Assembly: GCF_000317105.1 (NCBI RefSeq)
Contig: NC_019693.1
Span: 3,348,001 to 3,412,000, forward strand
Direction of reading: 5' to 3'
Source of the DNA: Oscillatoria acuminata PCC 6304
GTDB taxonomy: Bacteria > Cyanobacteriota > Cyanobacteriia > Cyanobacteriales > Laspinemataceae
DNA: 64,000 nucleotides
In this document: piece by piece, positions 8,390 through 16,193 of the stretch
How the letters are laid out: every line of letters starts with the position of its first letter
How positions within the stretch are numbered: the stretch's first letter is position 1
Notes under the pieces: model-generated
Told to the model about the DNA's origin: nothing
The model's input: only the letters and a program-made list of their open reading frames with translations
The model's database searches: none
Made by a program: the position numbers and the translations under genes

Positions 8390-9056
8390 CCTGTTCACTC
8401 CTATTTCTTGCTGGCAAGTCTAAATTTTAAATCAGGGATATCCCTGGGAAATTGATGTTTCGGGTTTATTTTGGGGTATTAATCCCGTTGCCAGGATTCT
8501 CCCTGGGTCTCCCGAATCGGTTTGAGTGTGAACGGCGTTTTGATTAAACCGCTACTCCCGATGAGCTTGTTTAAATTTGTCCTTTAATTGGGGGAGGGAT
8601 TGTTGTTTAACGAACAATTTCTCTCCCCTGATCCCATTGCGGTTGAGGTTTGAATGACCGAGGCGGATAGTCGGCCTGTTTTAAGTTAGTTTACTGTGAG
8701 AAACCGCTAGAATCAGACCGGCTTGGTGGATTAAATGGGCGATCGCCCACCAACTAACTTCCACCCTTCTGCCGCCTGCATGGTTCACTCAACTCTAGTT
8801 CCCTCAGATTTTCCCCGATTTTTCTGAGTCATCCTCAAAACAGTAACCGGGGAATTTTCAGTCAGGGATTGGCTTGACGATTGTACCCCAAAACTTCTAT
8901 TTTTTGAGTCTTTGACTTGACAAAATCCTCTGTGATATGCATTCGCTAACTTTTGGGGGGTCAAAGCGATCGCCCTAGGGGTTTAATGTGAGCCAAAGCC
9001 TGATCAGGCGATCGCGCCTACAACCCTCGCAGCCTCTGTTAAGCAGTTACCCTGAG
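8390..9056. other. Intergenic region with one hairpin
   Basis: About 650 bp between two minus-strand genes, with no supportable ORF. A hairpin at 8591-8628 pairs GGGGAG and ATTGTT with AACAAT and CTCCCC. It could act in the CapA leader or be a relic repeat. HIP1 sites occur near 8740, 8970 and 9009. Nothing else was recognised. Confidence 0.5.
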
Positions 9057-9989
9057 TTAAAACTGATAAGTCACGCCCACTTGCAAAACCGGGTAAAATC
9101 GGAAACGGTTTAACTCATCTTCCAAGTTTTCCCGCTCTCGCTCAAGTGCACTGGCTAGGATGGGATTGGATGCGGCACCGGGGGCGGTTAACGACACATT
9201 GGGCGATCGCTGAAACATCACCCCGAGGTCCATAAAAAATCCCCATCGCTTGCCGAAAGCCACCGGATTACCCCAGCCCACCCCAATATAGGGTGCAAAA
9301 TCTGGAAAATCAACTTCAGCTTCTAATGTCCCTACTTGGGTCACATCAAAGTTGGTGCCGCCAATTCGATAGGATGGGACTCCTTGGGCATTGTTGGACG
9401 TTTGACCGACTCCTGATGCCTGATTCCCGTTATAAATTAGACCCCCGGTGATCCGAAATCCCGAGTCTTCGTTGGGAAAATAATCGACAAAAGCTGGAAT
9501 AGTCCGCAAATCGACATCGGTATCGTAAGTGATGTCGGTTTCTGTAAAATCCCGGTTGAAGGATAAGCCACTAAATCCAATTCTGGCGTTTAAATTGGGG
9601 AAAATCCGACCCGTAACTTGAGCGCCAATCCCCGGGGTTCCCACATTACCCGAGACGGCAATCCCACTCCGTTCTTCCAGCAAGCGCAGGGTACGCGGTG
9701 GCAGGGGTGCGGGTTCAGAGGGGGGAACGGGACGAGGTGCAGGGGGAACAGGTTGAGTGGGGGGAACAGGTTGAGTGGGGGGAACAGGTTGAGTGGGGGC
9801 CGGTGGGACCGGGGTTGTTCCAGGGACTTGTTGACAGCGAGAATTCAGAGGAAACAACCGACACAGGGTTTCTAAATCGGTATCTTGCGCTTGTAGGGGT
9901 TGGGAGAGACTGGCATCGATCGCCAAAGTGGTTAAAATACCAACCACGCCATAAAAAATTTTTATAGAGAAACCAAAGTTTTGAGCCAT
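9057..9989 (-). CDS. Proline-repeat outer-membrane beta-barrel-like protein
   Basis: A 310-aa exported protein. The signal peptide covers about residues 1-34 (ending QAQ). A Cys pair (LCRLFPLNSRCQ) is followed by a proline-rich linker with PTQPVP repeats (about 55-95). The rest looks like amphipathic beta strands of an 8-10-strand barrel, ending in the outer-membrane signature VLQVGVTYQF with terminal Phe. Function is unknown. The linker could cross the peptidoglycan, which is speculative. The ATG at 9989 fits the signal peptide. Confidence 0.75.
   Translation of the reverse strand: MAQNFGFSIKIFYGVVGILTTLAIDASLSQPLQAQDTDLETLCRLFPLNSRCQQVPGTTPVPPAPTQPVPPTQPVPPTQPVPPAPRPVPPSEPAPLPPRTLRLLEERSGIAVSGNVGTPGIGAQVTGRIFPNLNARIGFSGLSFNRDFTETDITYDTDVDLRTIPAFVDYFPNEDSGFRITGGLIYNGNQASGVGQTSNNAQGVPSYRIGGTNFDVTQVGTLEAEVDFPDFAPYIGVGWGNPVAFGKRWGFFMDLGVMFQRSPNVSLTAPGAASNPILASALERERENLEDELNRFRFYPVLQVGVTYQF
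9745..9798 (-). repeat. 18-bp in-frame tandem repeat (three units)
   Basis: Three identical 18-bp units (plus strand GGAACAGGTTGAGTGGGG) encode the PTQPVP hexapeptide of the outer-membrane protein. Exact identity between units suggests recent expansion or contraction by slippage. Confidence 0.9.
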
Positions 9990-10261
9990 GAGCTTTTGTG
10001 TTCGGCTGGTGTTGGGCTGTTTGCGTTTGCCATCGCATCATATCCCATCCCACTGATGCCGGGGTAATGATTTTGTCTGGGGCTTGGGCGACTGCCCAGC
10101 CCTAGCATTGCCCTGGGTGCTTTGCCTTTGCAATCCCTTATCTCTATACTGGTTAAAATACTATTTAAACTTTTGATAACTTTTTTAAAAATTATTAACT
10201 CATCCTGGAGTCGGCGATCGCTCCTGAAACCCCCACTCCATCCCTATCTTGAGGCCAAACC

Positions 10262-11125
10262 ATGACCGTTCGTAAAGACACCATTTTTGAGCAGTTTTTA
10301 GCACCCGTCGTCTGGCTATTCGTCGATGAAAAGGCGATGCAGCAGGTGAGTCGTAGCATCGACTGGGAAACCGAGATCTCTCGCCTCAGACGGCCAGATT
10401 TGGAATATCCCGACTATTACATCACTCAAAATTTTCACGGTATTGAAGGCGGTTACCTCAATCGGGGTGCAGCCGTCAGTTATGACCCGATCACTCAGTA
10501 CGCGCTTCCTCCCCATGAAGGTTGGGTCCGTCAAGGGTTAATTGATGAAATTTGCACCCATCCGCGCCGAATTCTGGACCTGGGTTGTGGCACGGGTTCG
10601 ACAACGATCCGCCTTAAGCAAGCCTTTCCCGATGCTGAAGTGATCGGTTTGGATTTATCCCCCTATATGCTGGTGATGGCGGAATACAAGGCTAAACAAG
10701 CGGGTTTAGAGATTCGCTGGGTGCATGGCCCTGGGGAACAGACGGGATTTGCCAGCAATTCTTTCGATCTGGTGACGGCTTCGTTATTATTCCACGAGAC
10801 CCCCACAGAAATCGCTGAGGCGATCGCCCAAGAAAGTTTCCGACTGCTACAACCTGGGGGGCAGTTTTTGATTTTGGATGGCAATCAAAAAACCCTACGC
10901 CAGACAGAGTGGCTGACCCAAATTTTTGAAGAACCTTATATTCAGGAGTATGCCGGTGGCAGTGTGGATGCCTGGATGGGTGCGGCAGGATTTGGGGCGG
11001 TACAGACAACCGAAGTTTGGTTACTCAATCAGGTAACCAGTGGGATCAAACCTTTGCCTCAATCCCCGGTGGCGTCACAGAAATGGACTGAACAAGAGGA
11101 GTCATGGGTTGTGGCTCCCAGCTAG
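10262..11125 (+). CDS. Class I SAM-dependent methyltransferase
   Basis: A 287-aa methyltransferase. Motif I is ILDLGCGTGSTT (about residue 101), followed by the acidic residue of VIGLDLSPYML, the post-I region VHGPGEQTGFASNSFDLV and the LRPGG-like LLQPGGQFLILDG. About 90 extra N-terminal residues are typical of cyanobacterial UbiE/biotin-type methyltransferases of unknown substrate. The IscB element begins within about 15 bp of its stop codon. Confidence 0.85.
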   Translation: MTVRKDTIFEQFLAPVVWLFVDEKAMQQVSRSIDWETEISRLRRPDLEYPDYYITQNFHGIEGGYLNRGAAVSYDPITQYALPPHEGWVRQGLIDEICTHPRRILDLGCGTGSTTIRLKQAFPDAEVIGLDLSPYMLVMAEYKAKQAGLEIRWVHGPGEQTGFASNSFDLVTASLLFHETPTEIAEAIAQESFRLLQPGGQFLILDGNQKTLRQTEWLTQIFEEPYIQEYAGGSVDAWMGAAGFGAVQTTEVWLLNQVTSGIKPLPQSPVASQKWTEQEESWVVAPS

Positions 11126-11129
11126 TAAG

Positions 11130-11385
11130 GAGAGAGGGACCGTAAACTACCCGCCACCCTGCTGAGTACAGCTATGGTGGGGGCTTTTAAAGAAGCCTAG
11201 AGTTTACCCGACTAAGTACCTCGTGTACTACGTTTTGGAAGTCATCACACCTACAGATACGAAGCCAGTCTGTAGCACTGTGGTTAACGATTAAACAGGC
11301 ATATCGGGTCGAAGCCAGTGTCGTTAACGCGACAAACTTCTAAAACATTGTCAAGGCTAACATTACCCGCAAGGAGACTCACAAG
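11130..11385 (+). ncRNA. Omega RNA (HEARO RNA) upstream of iscB
   Basis: The 260 bp before iscB contain no ORF but several strong pairings: GTAAACT (11142-11148) with AGTTTAC (11201-11207) closing a multiloop; the CCACC/GGTGG hairpin inside it; GGCTT/AAGCC (11182-11197); AGTAC/GTACT (about 11215-11229); CTACAGA (11251-11257) with TCTGTAG (11269-11275); and GTTAACGA (11283-11290) with TCGTTAAC (11321-11328). Position and size match the HEARO/omega RNA that guides IscB. In this family the guide lies at the RNA 5' end, from DNA just outside the left end, here the 3' end of the methyltransferase gene. Confidence 0.8.
11151..11181 (+). repeat. Left-end hairpin of the IscB element
   Basis: CCGCCACC pairs with GGTGGGG around an inner CTG/CAG stem. 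It resembles the right-end hairpin at 12693-12724. Confidence 0.7.
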
Positions 11386-12673
11386 TTGAGTAAAGTTTTC
11401 GTTTTAGACACAAAATCGCAACCTCTTAACCCTATCCATCCGGGTAGAGCCAGAATGTTGCTCTCTCAAAGAAAGGCTGCGGTTTTCCGGAGCTTCCCTT
11501 TTACGCTGATTTTGAAAGAGGAGGTATCGAGTCCTGATATAGAGCCACTCCGCATCAAAATTGACCCAGGAGCTAAAACAACCGGATTGGCTCTGGTCAA
11601 TGACAAAACTGGTGAAGTTGTTTGGGTTGCTGAACTACAACATCGGGGTTTCCAGATTCGGGACGCATTAACTTCGCGTCGCCAGTTAAGGCGGTCACGT
11701 CGTAGCCGTAAAACCCGTTATCGAAAACCTCGCGGACTGAACCGCACCCACCCTAAAGGATGGTTGCCCCCGTCTTTAAATAGTCGAGTTGCGAACATTC
11801 TGACTTGGGTTAAACGACTGTCCTTGCTGTGCCAAATTAACGCTATTTCTCAAGAACTGGTCCGGTTTGACACCCAAAAGATGGAGAATCCCGAAATTAG
11901 CGGGATTGCCTACCAACAAGGGACTCTAGCAGGCTACGAGGTTCGTGAGTTTCTGTTGTCTAAGTGGAATAGAACTTGTGCCTACTGTGGCGCAAAAGAC
12001 GTTCCGCTTGAGATTGAGCATATACAGCCACGCTCAAAAGGAGGGTCAAACCGAGTCAGTAACCTATGTTTAGCTTGTGTCCCTTGCAATCAAGAAAAGG
12101 GTAACCAGGACATCAAAGACTTTCTCAAAGGCAAACCTGACCTTATGAAGCGAATTTTGGCGCAAGCTAAAAGACCATTAGCTGATGCCGCAGCAGTCAA
12201 TACAACACGATGGAACTTATACGAAAACCTTAAAAAATTGGGCTTACCTGTTGAGGTTGGCACGGGAGGGAGGACTAAGTACAACCGCACCATCCGAGGA
12301 TTGGAAAAGACTCATTACATAGGACGCGGCCTGCGTTGGAGAATCCACTCCAGAGCAGCTAATAACTACTGGAATAAAACCCTTACTGATTGCTGCTAAA
12401 GGGCATGGAACTCGTCAGCAATGCCGCACCGATAAGTTTGGTTTTCCGGTTCGCTATTGTTCCCGAACCAAGTTTCACAAAGGTTTTCAGACAGGTGACA
12501 TTGTTAAAGCCGTTGTCACTTCTGGAAAAAAGGTTGGGACGCACTGGGGTCGAGTGGCTACTCGTGCCACCGGAAGTTTCAACATCTCAACAACCGATGG
12601 GTTAGTTCAAGGAATTAGCCACAAATACTGCAAACACATTCACAAAAAAGATGGCTACGCTTATGTTGTTTAG
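11386..12673 (+). pseudogene. iscB: iscB, RNA-guided nuclease gene with a frameshift at RuvC-III
   Basis: The first frame (337 aa) shows the PLMP domain (QPLNPIHPGRARMLLSQRKA), RuvC-I (RIKIDPGAKTTGLAL), the arginine-rich bridge helix (SRRQLRRSRRSRKTRYR), RuvC-II (INAISQELVRFDTQ), the HNH domain (CAYCG, EIEHIQPRSKGGSN, CVPCNQ) and the KYNRTIRGLEKTHY segment. At about 12317-12323 one extra base shifts the frame. The next frame then continues DAACVGESTPEQ (RuvC-III Asp), GHGTRQQCRTDKFGFP and ends SHKYCKHIHKKDGYAYVV at 12673, the normal IscB C-terminus. The annotated frame thus loses RuvC-III Asp and the C-terminal domain. The TTG start at 11386 has AAGGAG 9 nt upstream. It could also be a sequencing error. 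Confidence 0.88.
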
Positions 12674-12692
12674 ACCCCGCCCCCCTTTTCCT

Positions 12693-12724
12693 CCCACCAC
12701 CAATCTGGGTACAGATATGGTGGG
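12693..12724 (+). repeat. Right-end hairpin of the IscB element
   Basis: CCCACCA (12693-12699) pairs with TGGTGGG (12718-12724) and ATCTG (12703-12707) with CAGAT (12712-12716). Only 19 bp separate the iscB stop from this hairpin, which precedes the HAD gene SD. Confidence 0.75.
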
Positions 12725-12745
12725 GGTCTCCAAGGGGGAAGAAAG

Positions 12746-13468
12746 ATGAGTTTAAAAGCGATTTTATTTGATTTCAATGGGGTCATTATTAATGATGAGT
12801 CGATTCACGAGGAGCTAATCAACGAGTTACTGCTGGCGGAGAACTTGCGTCCGAAAAAGGGCGAGTTCTGGCAAATCTGTTTAGGACGTAGCGATCGCGC
12901 CTGTATTGCGGAGTTGTTTGCCCTGCGGGGACGGTTCCTGACGGAGGAGGCCCTGAGTTCCCTGATTGCTCGCAAGGCGATCGCCTATCAGGAACGACTC
13001 TCTACCCTGAATAAGCTGCCGATTTTTATGGGGGTGGAAGACTTGATTTATAAACTGCGCGGCGCTCAGTTAAAATTAGCGGTGGTCTCGGGTGCGTTGC
13101 GATCAGAGGTGGAACTGGTGTTAAATCGGGCAAATATGGCCCAATATTTCTCGGCGATCGTGGCGGGAGATGACATCATCGCCAGCAAACCGGAACCCGA
13201 TGGCTATCTGCTGGCAGTGGAACGGTTGAATCAGCAATATCCGGAACTCAACTTGACCCCGAGAGATTGTTTGGCGATCGAAGATACTCCGGCAGGTATT
13301 CAGGCGGCTCAACGGGCGGGGATTCAGGTGGTTGGGATTGCCAATACTTACCCGTTTCATATGCTCCAACGACAGGCAGATTGGACGGTGGATTATCTAC
13401 GGGATGTGGAACTCGATCGCCTCCGGGAGTTTTTTCAGCGCTGTTGGTCTCAACCTGTACCGGGTTAA
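12746..13468 (+). CDS. HAD-superfamily hydrolase (beta-phosphoglucomutase-like)
   Basis: A 240-aa HAD enzyme with a helical cap inserted after motif I (residues about 15-90). Motif I reads LFDFNGVI: nucleophile Asp is present but the usual second Asp (general acid/base) is Asn. Motif II is AVVSGALRSE, motif III Lys is in IIASKPEPDGY, and motif IV is CLAIEDTPAGIQAA. A DxN motif I argues against ordinary phosphatase or mutase chemistry, although cyanobacterial relatives share it. SD GGGGAAGAAAG lies just upstream of ATG 12746. The IscB element separates it from the methyltransferase gene. Confidence 0.85.
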   Translation: MSLKAILFDFNGVIINDESIHEELINELLLAENLRPKKGEFWQICLGRSDRACIAELFALRGRFLTEEALSSLIARKAIAYQERLSTLNKLPIFMGVEDLIYKLRGAQLKLAVVSGALRSEVELVLNRANMAQYFSAIVAGDDIIASKPEPDGYLLAVERLNQQYPELNLTPRDCLAIEDTPAGIQAAQRAGIQVVGIANTYPFHMLQRQADWTVDYLRDVELDRLREFFQRCWSQPVPG

Positions 13469-13584
13469 GGAAACTCTTACTGCTAGGGCAGTTCGAGCCA
13501 TTCTGAACCTCTTATAAAAATTTATCTGAGATTGCCTCTTCCCTTTCTGCCTGGGTTCATGTTATGATGGTCCAACGAATGACC

Positions 13585-13657
13585 GGGGAATTAGCTCAGT
13601 TGGTAGAGCGCTGCGATCGCACCGCAGAGGTCAGCGGTTCGAATCCGCTATTCTCCA
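13585..13657 (+). tRNA. tRNA-Ala (anticodon CGC)
   Basis: A 73-nt cloverleaf: acceptor GGGGAAT/ATTCTCC, D arm GCTCAGTTGGTAGAGC, anticodon stem CTGCG/CGCAG with loop ATCGCAC (anticodon CGC, reads GCG), T arm AGCGGTTCGAATCCGCT, discriminator A, no encoded CCA. A HIP1 octamer GCGATCGC runs through the anticodon stem and loop. Confidence 0.93.
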
Positions 13658-14353
13658 TTGTTAGTGAAAAACTCAGACAGCGCGATCGAGTAGGCTTCTG
13701 GATTGCCTTGGTGGGATAACGTTACAATCCCGCACTAGGCGATCGGTTCAACATCGTTTAGAACAGGACTTAAGCATTGGTGAAGCCCTCAACCTAAATG
13801 TAAAGGCGATTCGCTTTCTCGCCTCTACATTTAGGTTGAGATGTTACAGATTTTGGAAGTCCTGGCTAGGCGATCGGGGTTCCGGTTACAAAAAGTTACC
13901 CGAAATTTGGGGAAATCCTTCAAGTTCAATGAACTCAATACTTGGGACAATTCAGAGTGGGTTCAATGAGGCAACAAAGCCCCTTTCTCCCGAGAGGAAC
14001 CCTGGATGAGCGCGATATAATAAATTGAGCATCCAATGAATGGGTGCATTTTTCAGGCGCAACATAAAGAGATATTGCTTTGTTTATCTTCAAAAAACTT
14101 AATATGTAGTCTCAACTACCAAAACCAGTCTTGATCGCTGAAAAATCACGGATTCAAGACTGAATAAGGGCTGAAAAGGTAAAGTTTGTAACAAACGAAT
14201 TGTAAGGTTTTGGTAACTATTGTTGCATCTTATGTTGTGTCGATCCAATCCCGGATAAATAGGGTATGGTGTAAATATAAAGGAATTATTAAGTTTACGG
14301 GAAGACCGGCGAGAGTCGCTTTTCCAGTAGCCGCGAAGTAAATCCGCATTTAG
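13658..14353. other. Intergenic region between tRNA-Ala and small gene
   Basis: About 700 bp without a supportable ORF. It contains the large palindrome at 13788-13840 and a leader-like stretch before 14397. I recognise no known riboswitch class in that stretch. Confidence 0.5.
13788..13840. repeat. Palindromic element, TACATTTAGGTTGAG arms
   Basis: Arms of about 22 bp (13788-13809 and 13819-13840) are complementary with one mismatch, around a short loop. The inner part (GTA-A/G-AGGCGA) resembles the palindromes at 14934, 40394 and 60826. Confidence 0.8.
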
Positions 14354-14380
14354 CCAATCCCCGACAAGAGATTGGTTTTT
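14354..14380 (+). promoter_or_regulatory. Terminator-like hairpin just upstream of a small gene (possible attenuator)
   Basis: CCAATC (14354-14359) and GATTGG (14370-14375) form a stem followed directly by TTTTT. It ends only about 16 nt before the start codon at 14397, and the SD AGGAGG follows at once. A terminator in this place would regulate the small gene by attenuation. The stem is only six pairs, so it could also be incidental. Confidence 0.45.
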
Positions 14381-14396
14381 GTTGGCAGGAGGAAAT

Positions 14397-14624
14397 ATGA
14401 ATCCCTTAATGCTACGTCAAATTTGGTCCTTGATAGAAAAAACTCAGGTTAACGTTTTGTTAAGCCTAGATGACGCGAGTTTGGTGCAGTGGTTGCTCAA
14501 GCAGTTCAAACAAGAGCAACCCCTTGATCCCGATCAAGTGAATGTGTTGAATGCATACCTGCGATCGCGACTCTCTCTGATTCGCGATATCGCCAGCGAA
14601 CGAATTGCCACGGATATGGGATAA
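14397..14624 (+). CDS. Small hypothetical protein
   Basis: A 75-aa protein starting MNPLMLRQIWSLIEKTQ, predicted all-helical, without membrane segment or cysteine. I do not recognise the family. ATG at 14397 is chosen because AGGAGGAA is 4-6 nt upstream; an in-frame ATG at 14379 lies inside the terminator-like hairpin. The clear SD and helix-rich sequence make it a likely real gene. Confidence 0.65.
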   Translation: MNPLMLRQIWSLIEKTQVNVLLSLDDASLVQWLLKQFKQEQPLDPDQVNVLNAYLRSRLSLIRDIASERIATDMG

Positions 14625-15080
14625 CCAGTCGCTCAAAAGCAGGATTCCCTTGGCCCTAATCTCTATTTCCCTCAATGAGGTGACCGATCGCGGTCCGGTT
14701 TGTCTGCCGCTTTCTTGGGGGAGAGGATCGCAATGGAACCACTCACTCAACGTTTGAAACTCTTGATGAAATATCTACTGCGATCGCCACAGCAGTAGGT
14801 CTTTTCATCGGTCGAACCCGCAGGCTTTCCCAGTCGTGTAAGATAAAGCACAGGCTTTAATTAGGGGATTGCAAAATATAAAATCTCCAAAACGTTCGTT
14901 CGTAGTGATGGATCAATGGAGTAGCCCGGTCAATGTAGGGGCGCAATGCTTGCGCCCCAGGGGCGCAAGCATTGCGCCCCTACACTTCTTTCAGTTGAAC
15001 GGTTGGATGATTTATTTTTTGCAATCCCCTTAGGATAATCGCACTGCAACCGGCCAATTCAATACAAGAAATTTAGAGAG
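14625..15080. other. Intergenic region with two hairpins
   Basis: A stem at 14765-14809 pairs GATGAAA and CTACTGC with GCAGTAG and TTTCATC and may end the small-gene transcript. The perfect palindrome at 14934-14984 follows. There is no further gene; the end should hold the promoter of the transporter genes. Confidence 0.5.
14934..14984. repeat. 51-bp near-perfect palindrome (GGGGCGCAA family)
   Basis: Two 25-bp arms, from TGTAGGGGCGCAATGC to its exact complement, surround one central base. A shorter relative of 29 bp lies at 40394-40422. Confidence 0.92.
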
Positions 15081-16139
15081 ATGAGTAAAAAGGGATTATT
15101 GAAACTGGCGAGTCTATGTTTGGCGATCGCCGCGACTGCTTGTGGGGGGCCATCGGGTCAACCTAATGGAAATGTTGCCACGGGTTCGCAGAAGTTGGCT
15201 CAAATCCAAAATCAGGGTCAGATTGTCTGTGGAGTCAGTGGCGAGTTACCGGGATTTAGTTTTGTCGATGCCACCGGCAGATATGCGGGACTCGATGTGG
15301 ATATCTGTCGGGCGATCGCTGCGGCGATTTTTGACGACCCCGACGCGGTGGAATTCCGCAATCTCAACGCGAAAGAACGCTTTACCGCTGTGAAAAGTGG
15401 GGAAGTGGATATCCTCAGTCGGAACACCACCTGGACCCTCAGCCGGGATACCGGGGCCGTGGGGTTGCAATTTGCTCCCGTCGTCTTCTATGACGGACAA
15501 GGGATTATGGTTCGCCAAAATAGCGGGATTACCAATCTCGCTGGACTGGACAATCAAGCGATTTGCACCCAAACTGGGACGACTAACGAACAAAATATCG
15601 CCGATCGCATGGCAAGTCTCGGGCTCAACTATCAAGTTGTGGTGTTTGAAGATATCAACGTCGCCTATGCCACCTATCTCCAGGGTCGCTGCCAAGCGGT
15701 GACGTCCGATCGCTCTCAATTAGTCTCTCGGCGATCGCGATTTCCTGACCCTGAACAACATTTAATTTTAGAAGAAACCATTTCCAAAGAACCCCTCGCC
15801 CCAGCAGTGGCTCCAGGAGACCCGAACTGGTCCGATTTGGTAAATTGGATTATTTATACCACCATCTATGCCGAAGAACTCGGGATTACCTCCGAAAATG
15901 TCGAGGAAATGGTGAATAGTCCCAATCCTGAAATTACCCGGTTTTTAGGCACAGAAGGTAATTTAGGCCAAGAATTAGGATTGACCAATGATTTCGCCCT
16001 GCGCGTGATTCGCCATGTGGGAAACTATGAAGAAATTTACAATCGCAATTTAGGGCCGGAAACCCCTCTCAATCTTGAGCGGGGATTAAATCGATTATGG
16101 ACTGATGATGGGTTGATGTATTCCCCGCCCTTTCGCTAA
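15081..16139 (+). CDS. natF: Polar amino-acid ABC transporter, substrate-binding lipoprotein
   Basis: A 352-aa periplasmic binding protein of the AapJ/BztA/NatF type. The signal sequence ends in lipobox ATAC (Cys at about residue 21), so it is probably lipid-anchored. The SBP_bac_3 fold is shown by QIVCGVSGELPGFSF, YAGLDVDICRAIAAAIF, RNTTWTLSRD, the TGTTNEQNIAD hinge and GRCQAVTSDRSQL. Binding residues match general amino-acid binders (Thr/Arg and Asp-Arg pattern). Genes for two permeases and an ATPase follow, interrupted by two unrelated genes. In Anabaena the NatFGH-BgtA system takes up acidic and neutral polar amino acids; the same substrate range here is inferred. Confidence 0.9.
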   Translation: MSKKGLLKLASLCLAIAATACGGPSGQPNGNVATGSQKLAQIQNQGQIVCGVSGELPGFSFVDATGRYAGLDVDICRAIAAAIFDDPDAVEFRNLNAKERFTAVKSGEVDILSRNTTWTLSRDTGAVGLQFAPVVFYDGQGIMVRQNSGITNLAGLDNQAICTQTGTTNEQNIADRMASLGLNYQVVVFEDINVAYATYLQGRCQAVTSDRSQLVSRRSRFPDPEQHLILEETISKEPLAPAVAPGDPNWSDLVNWIIYTTIYAEELGITSENVEEMVNSPNPEITRFLGTEGNLGQELGLTNDFALRVIRHVGNYEEIYNRNLGPETPLNLERGLNRLWTDDGLMYSPPFR

Positions 16140-16193
16140 AAGCATTCGATTTTTGAGCTAAAACTTTTTAACACTAAGGAGTAGAAGAAACCG

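Larger units (their letters stand above)
11130..12735 (+). mobile_element. IscB (IS200/IS605-type, HEARO/OMEGA) element
   Basis: The unit consists of a structured RNA region (11130-11385), a broken iscB gene (11386-12673) and hairpins of the same design near both ends. The left hairpin (11151-11181) and right hairpin (12693-12724) share CCRCC arms, a TACAG-TATGGTGGGGG core and spacing, while their inner stems differ. Such end hairpins are what TnpA recognises in IS200/IS605 elements. No tnpA is present, so it would move only if helped in trans. The boundaries are approximate. Confidence 0.75.

Noticed and set aside
12390-12605. 71-codon ORF after the first iscB frame
   Set aside because: It is out of frame with the clear IscB C-terminus encoded by the same DNA (frame ending SHKYCKHIHKKDGYAYVV).
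14300-14350. Possible cobalamin or glutamine riboswitch before the small gene
   Set aside because: I could not find the conserved B12 box or the glnA/Downstream-peptide core; only a generic hairpin and terminator are visible.
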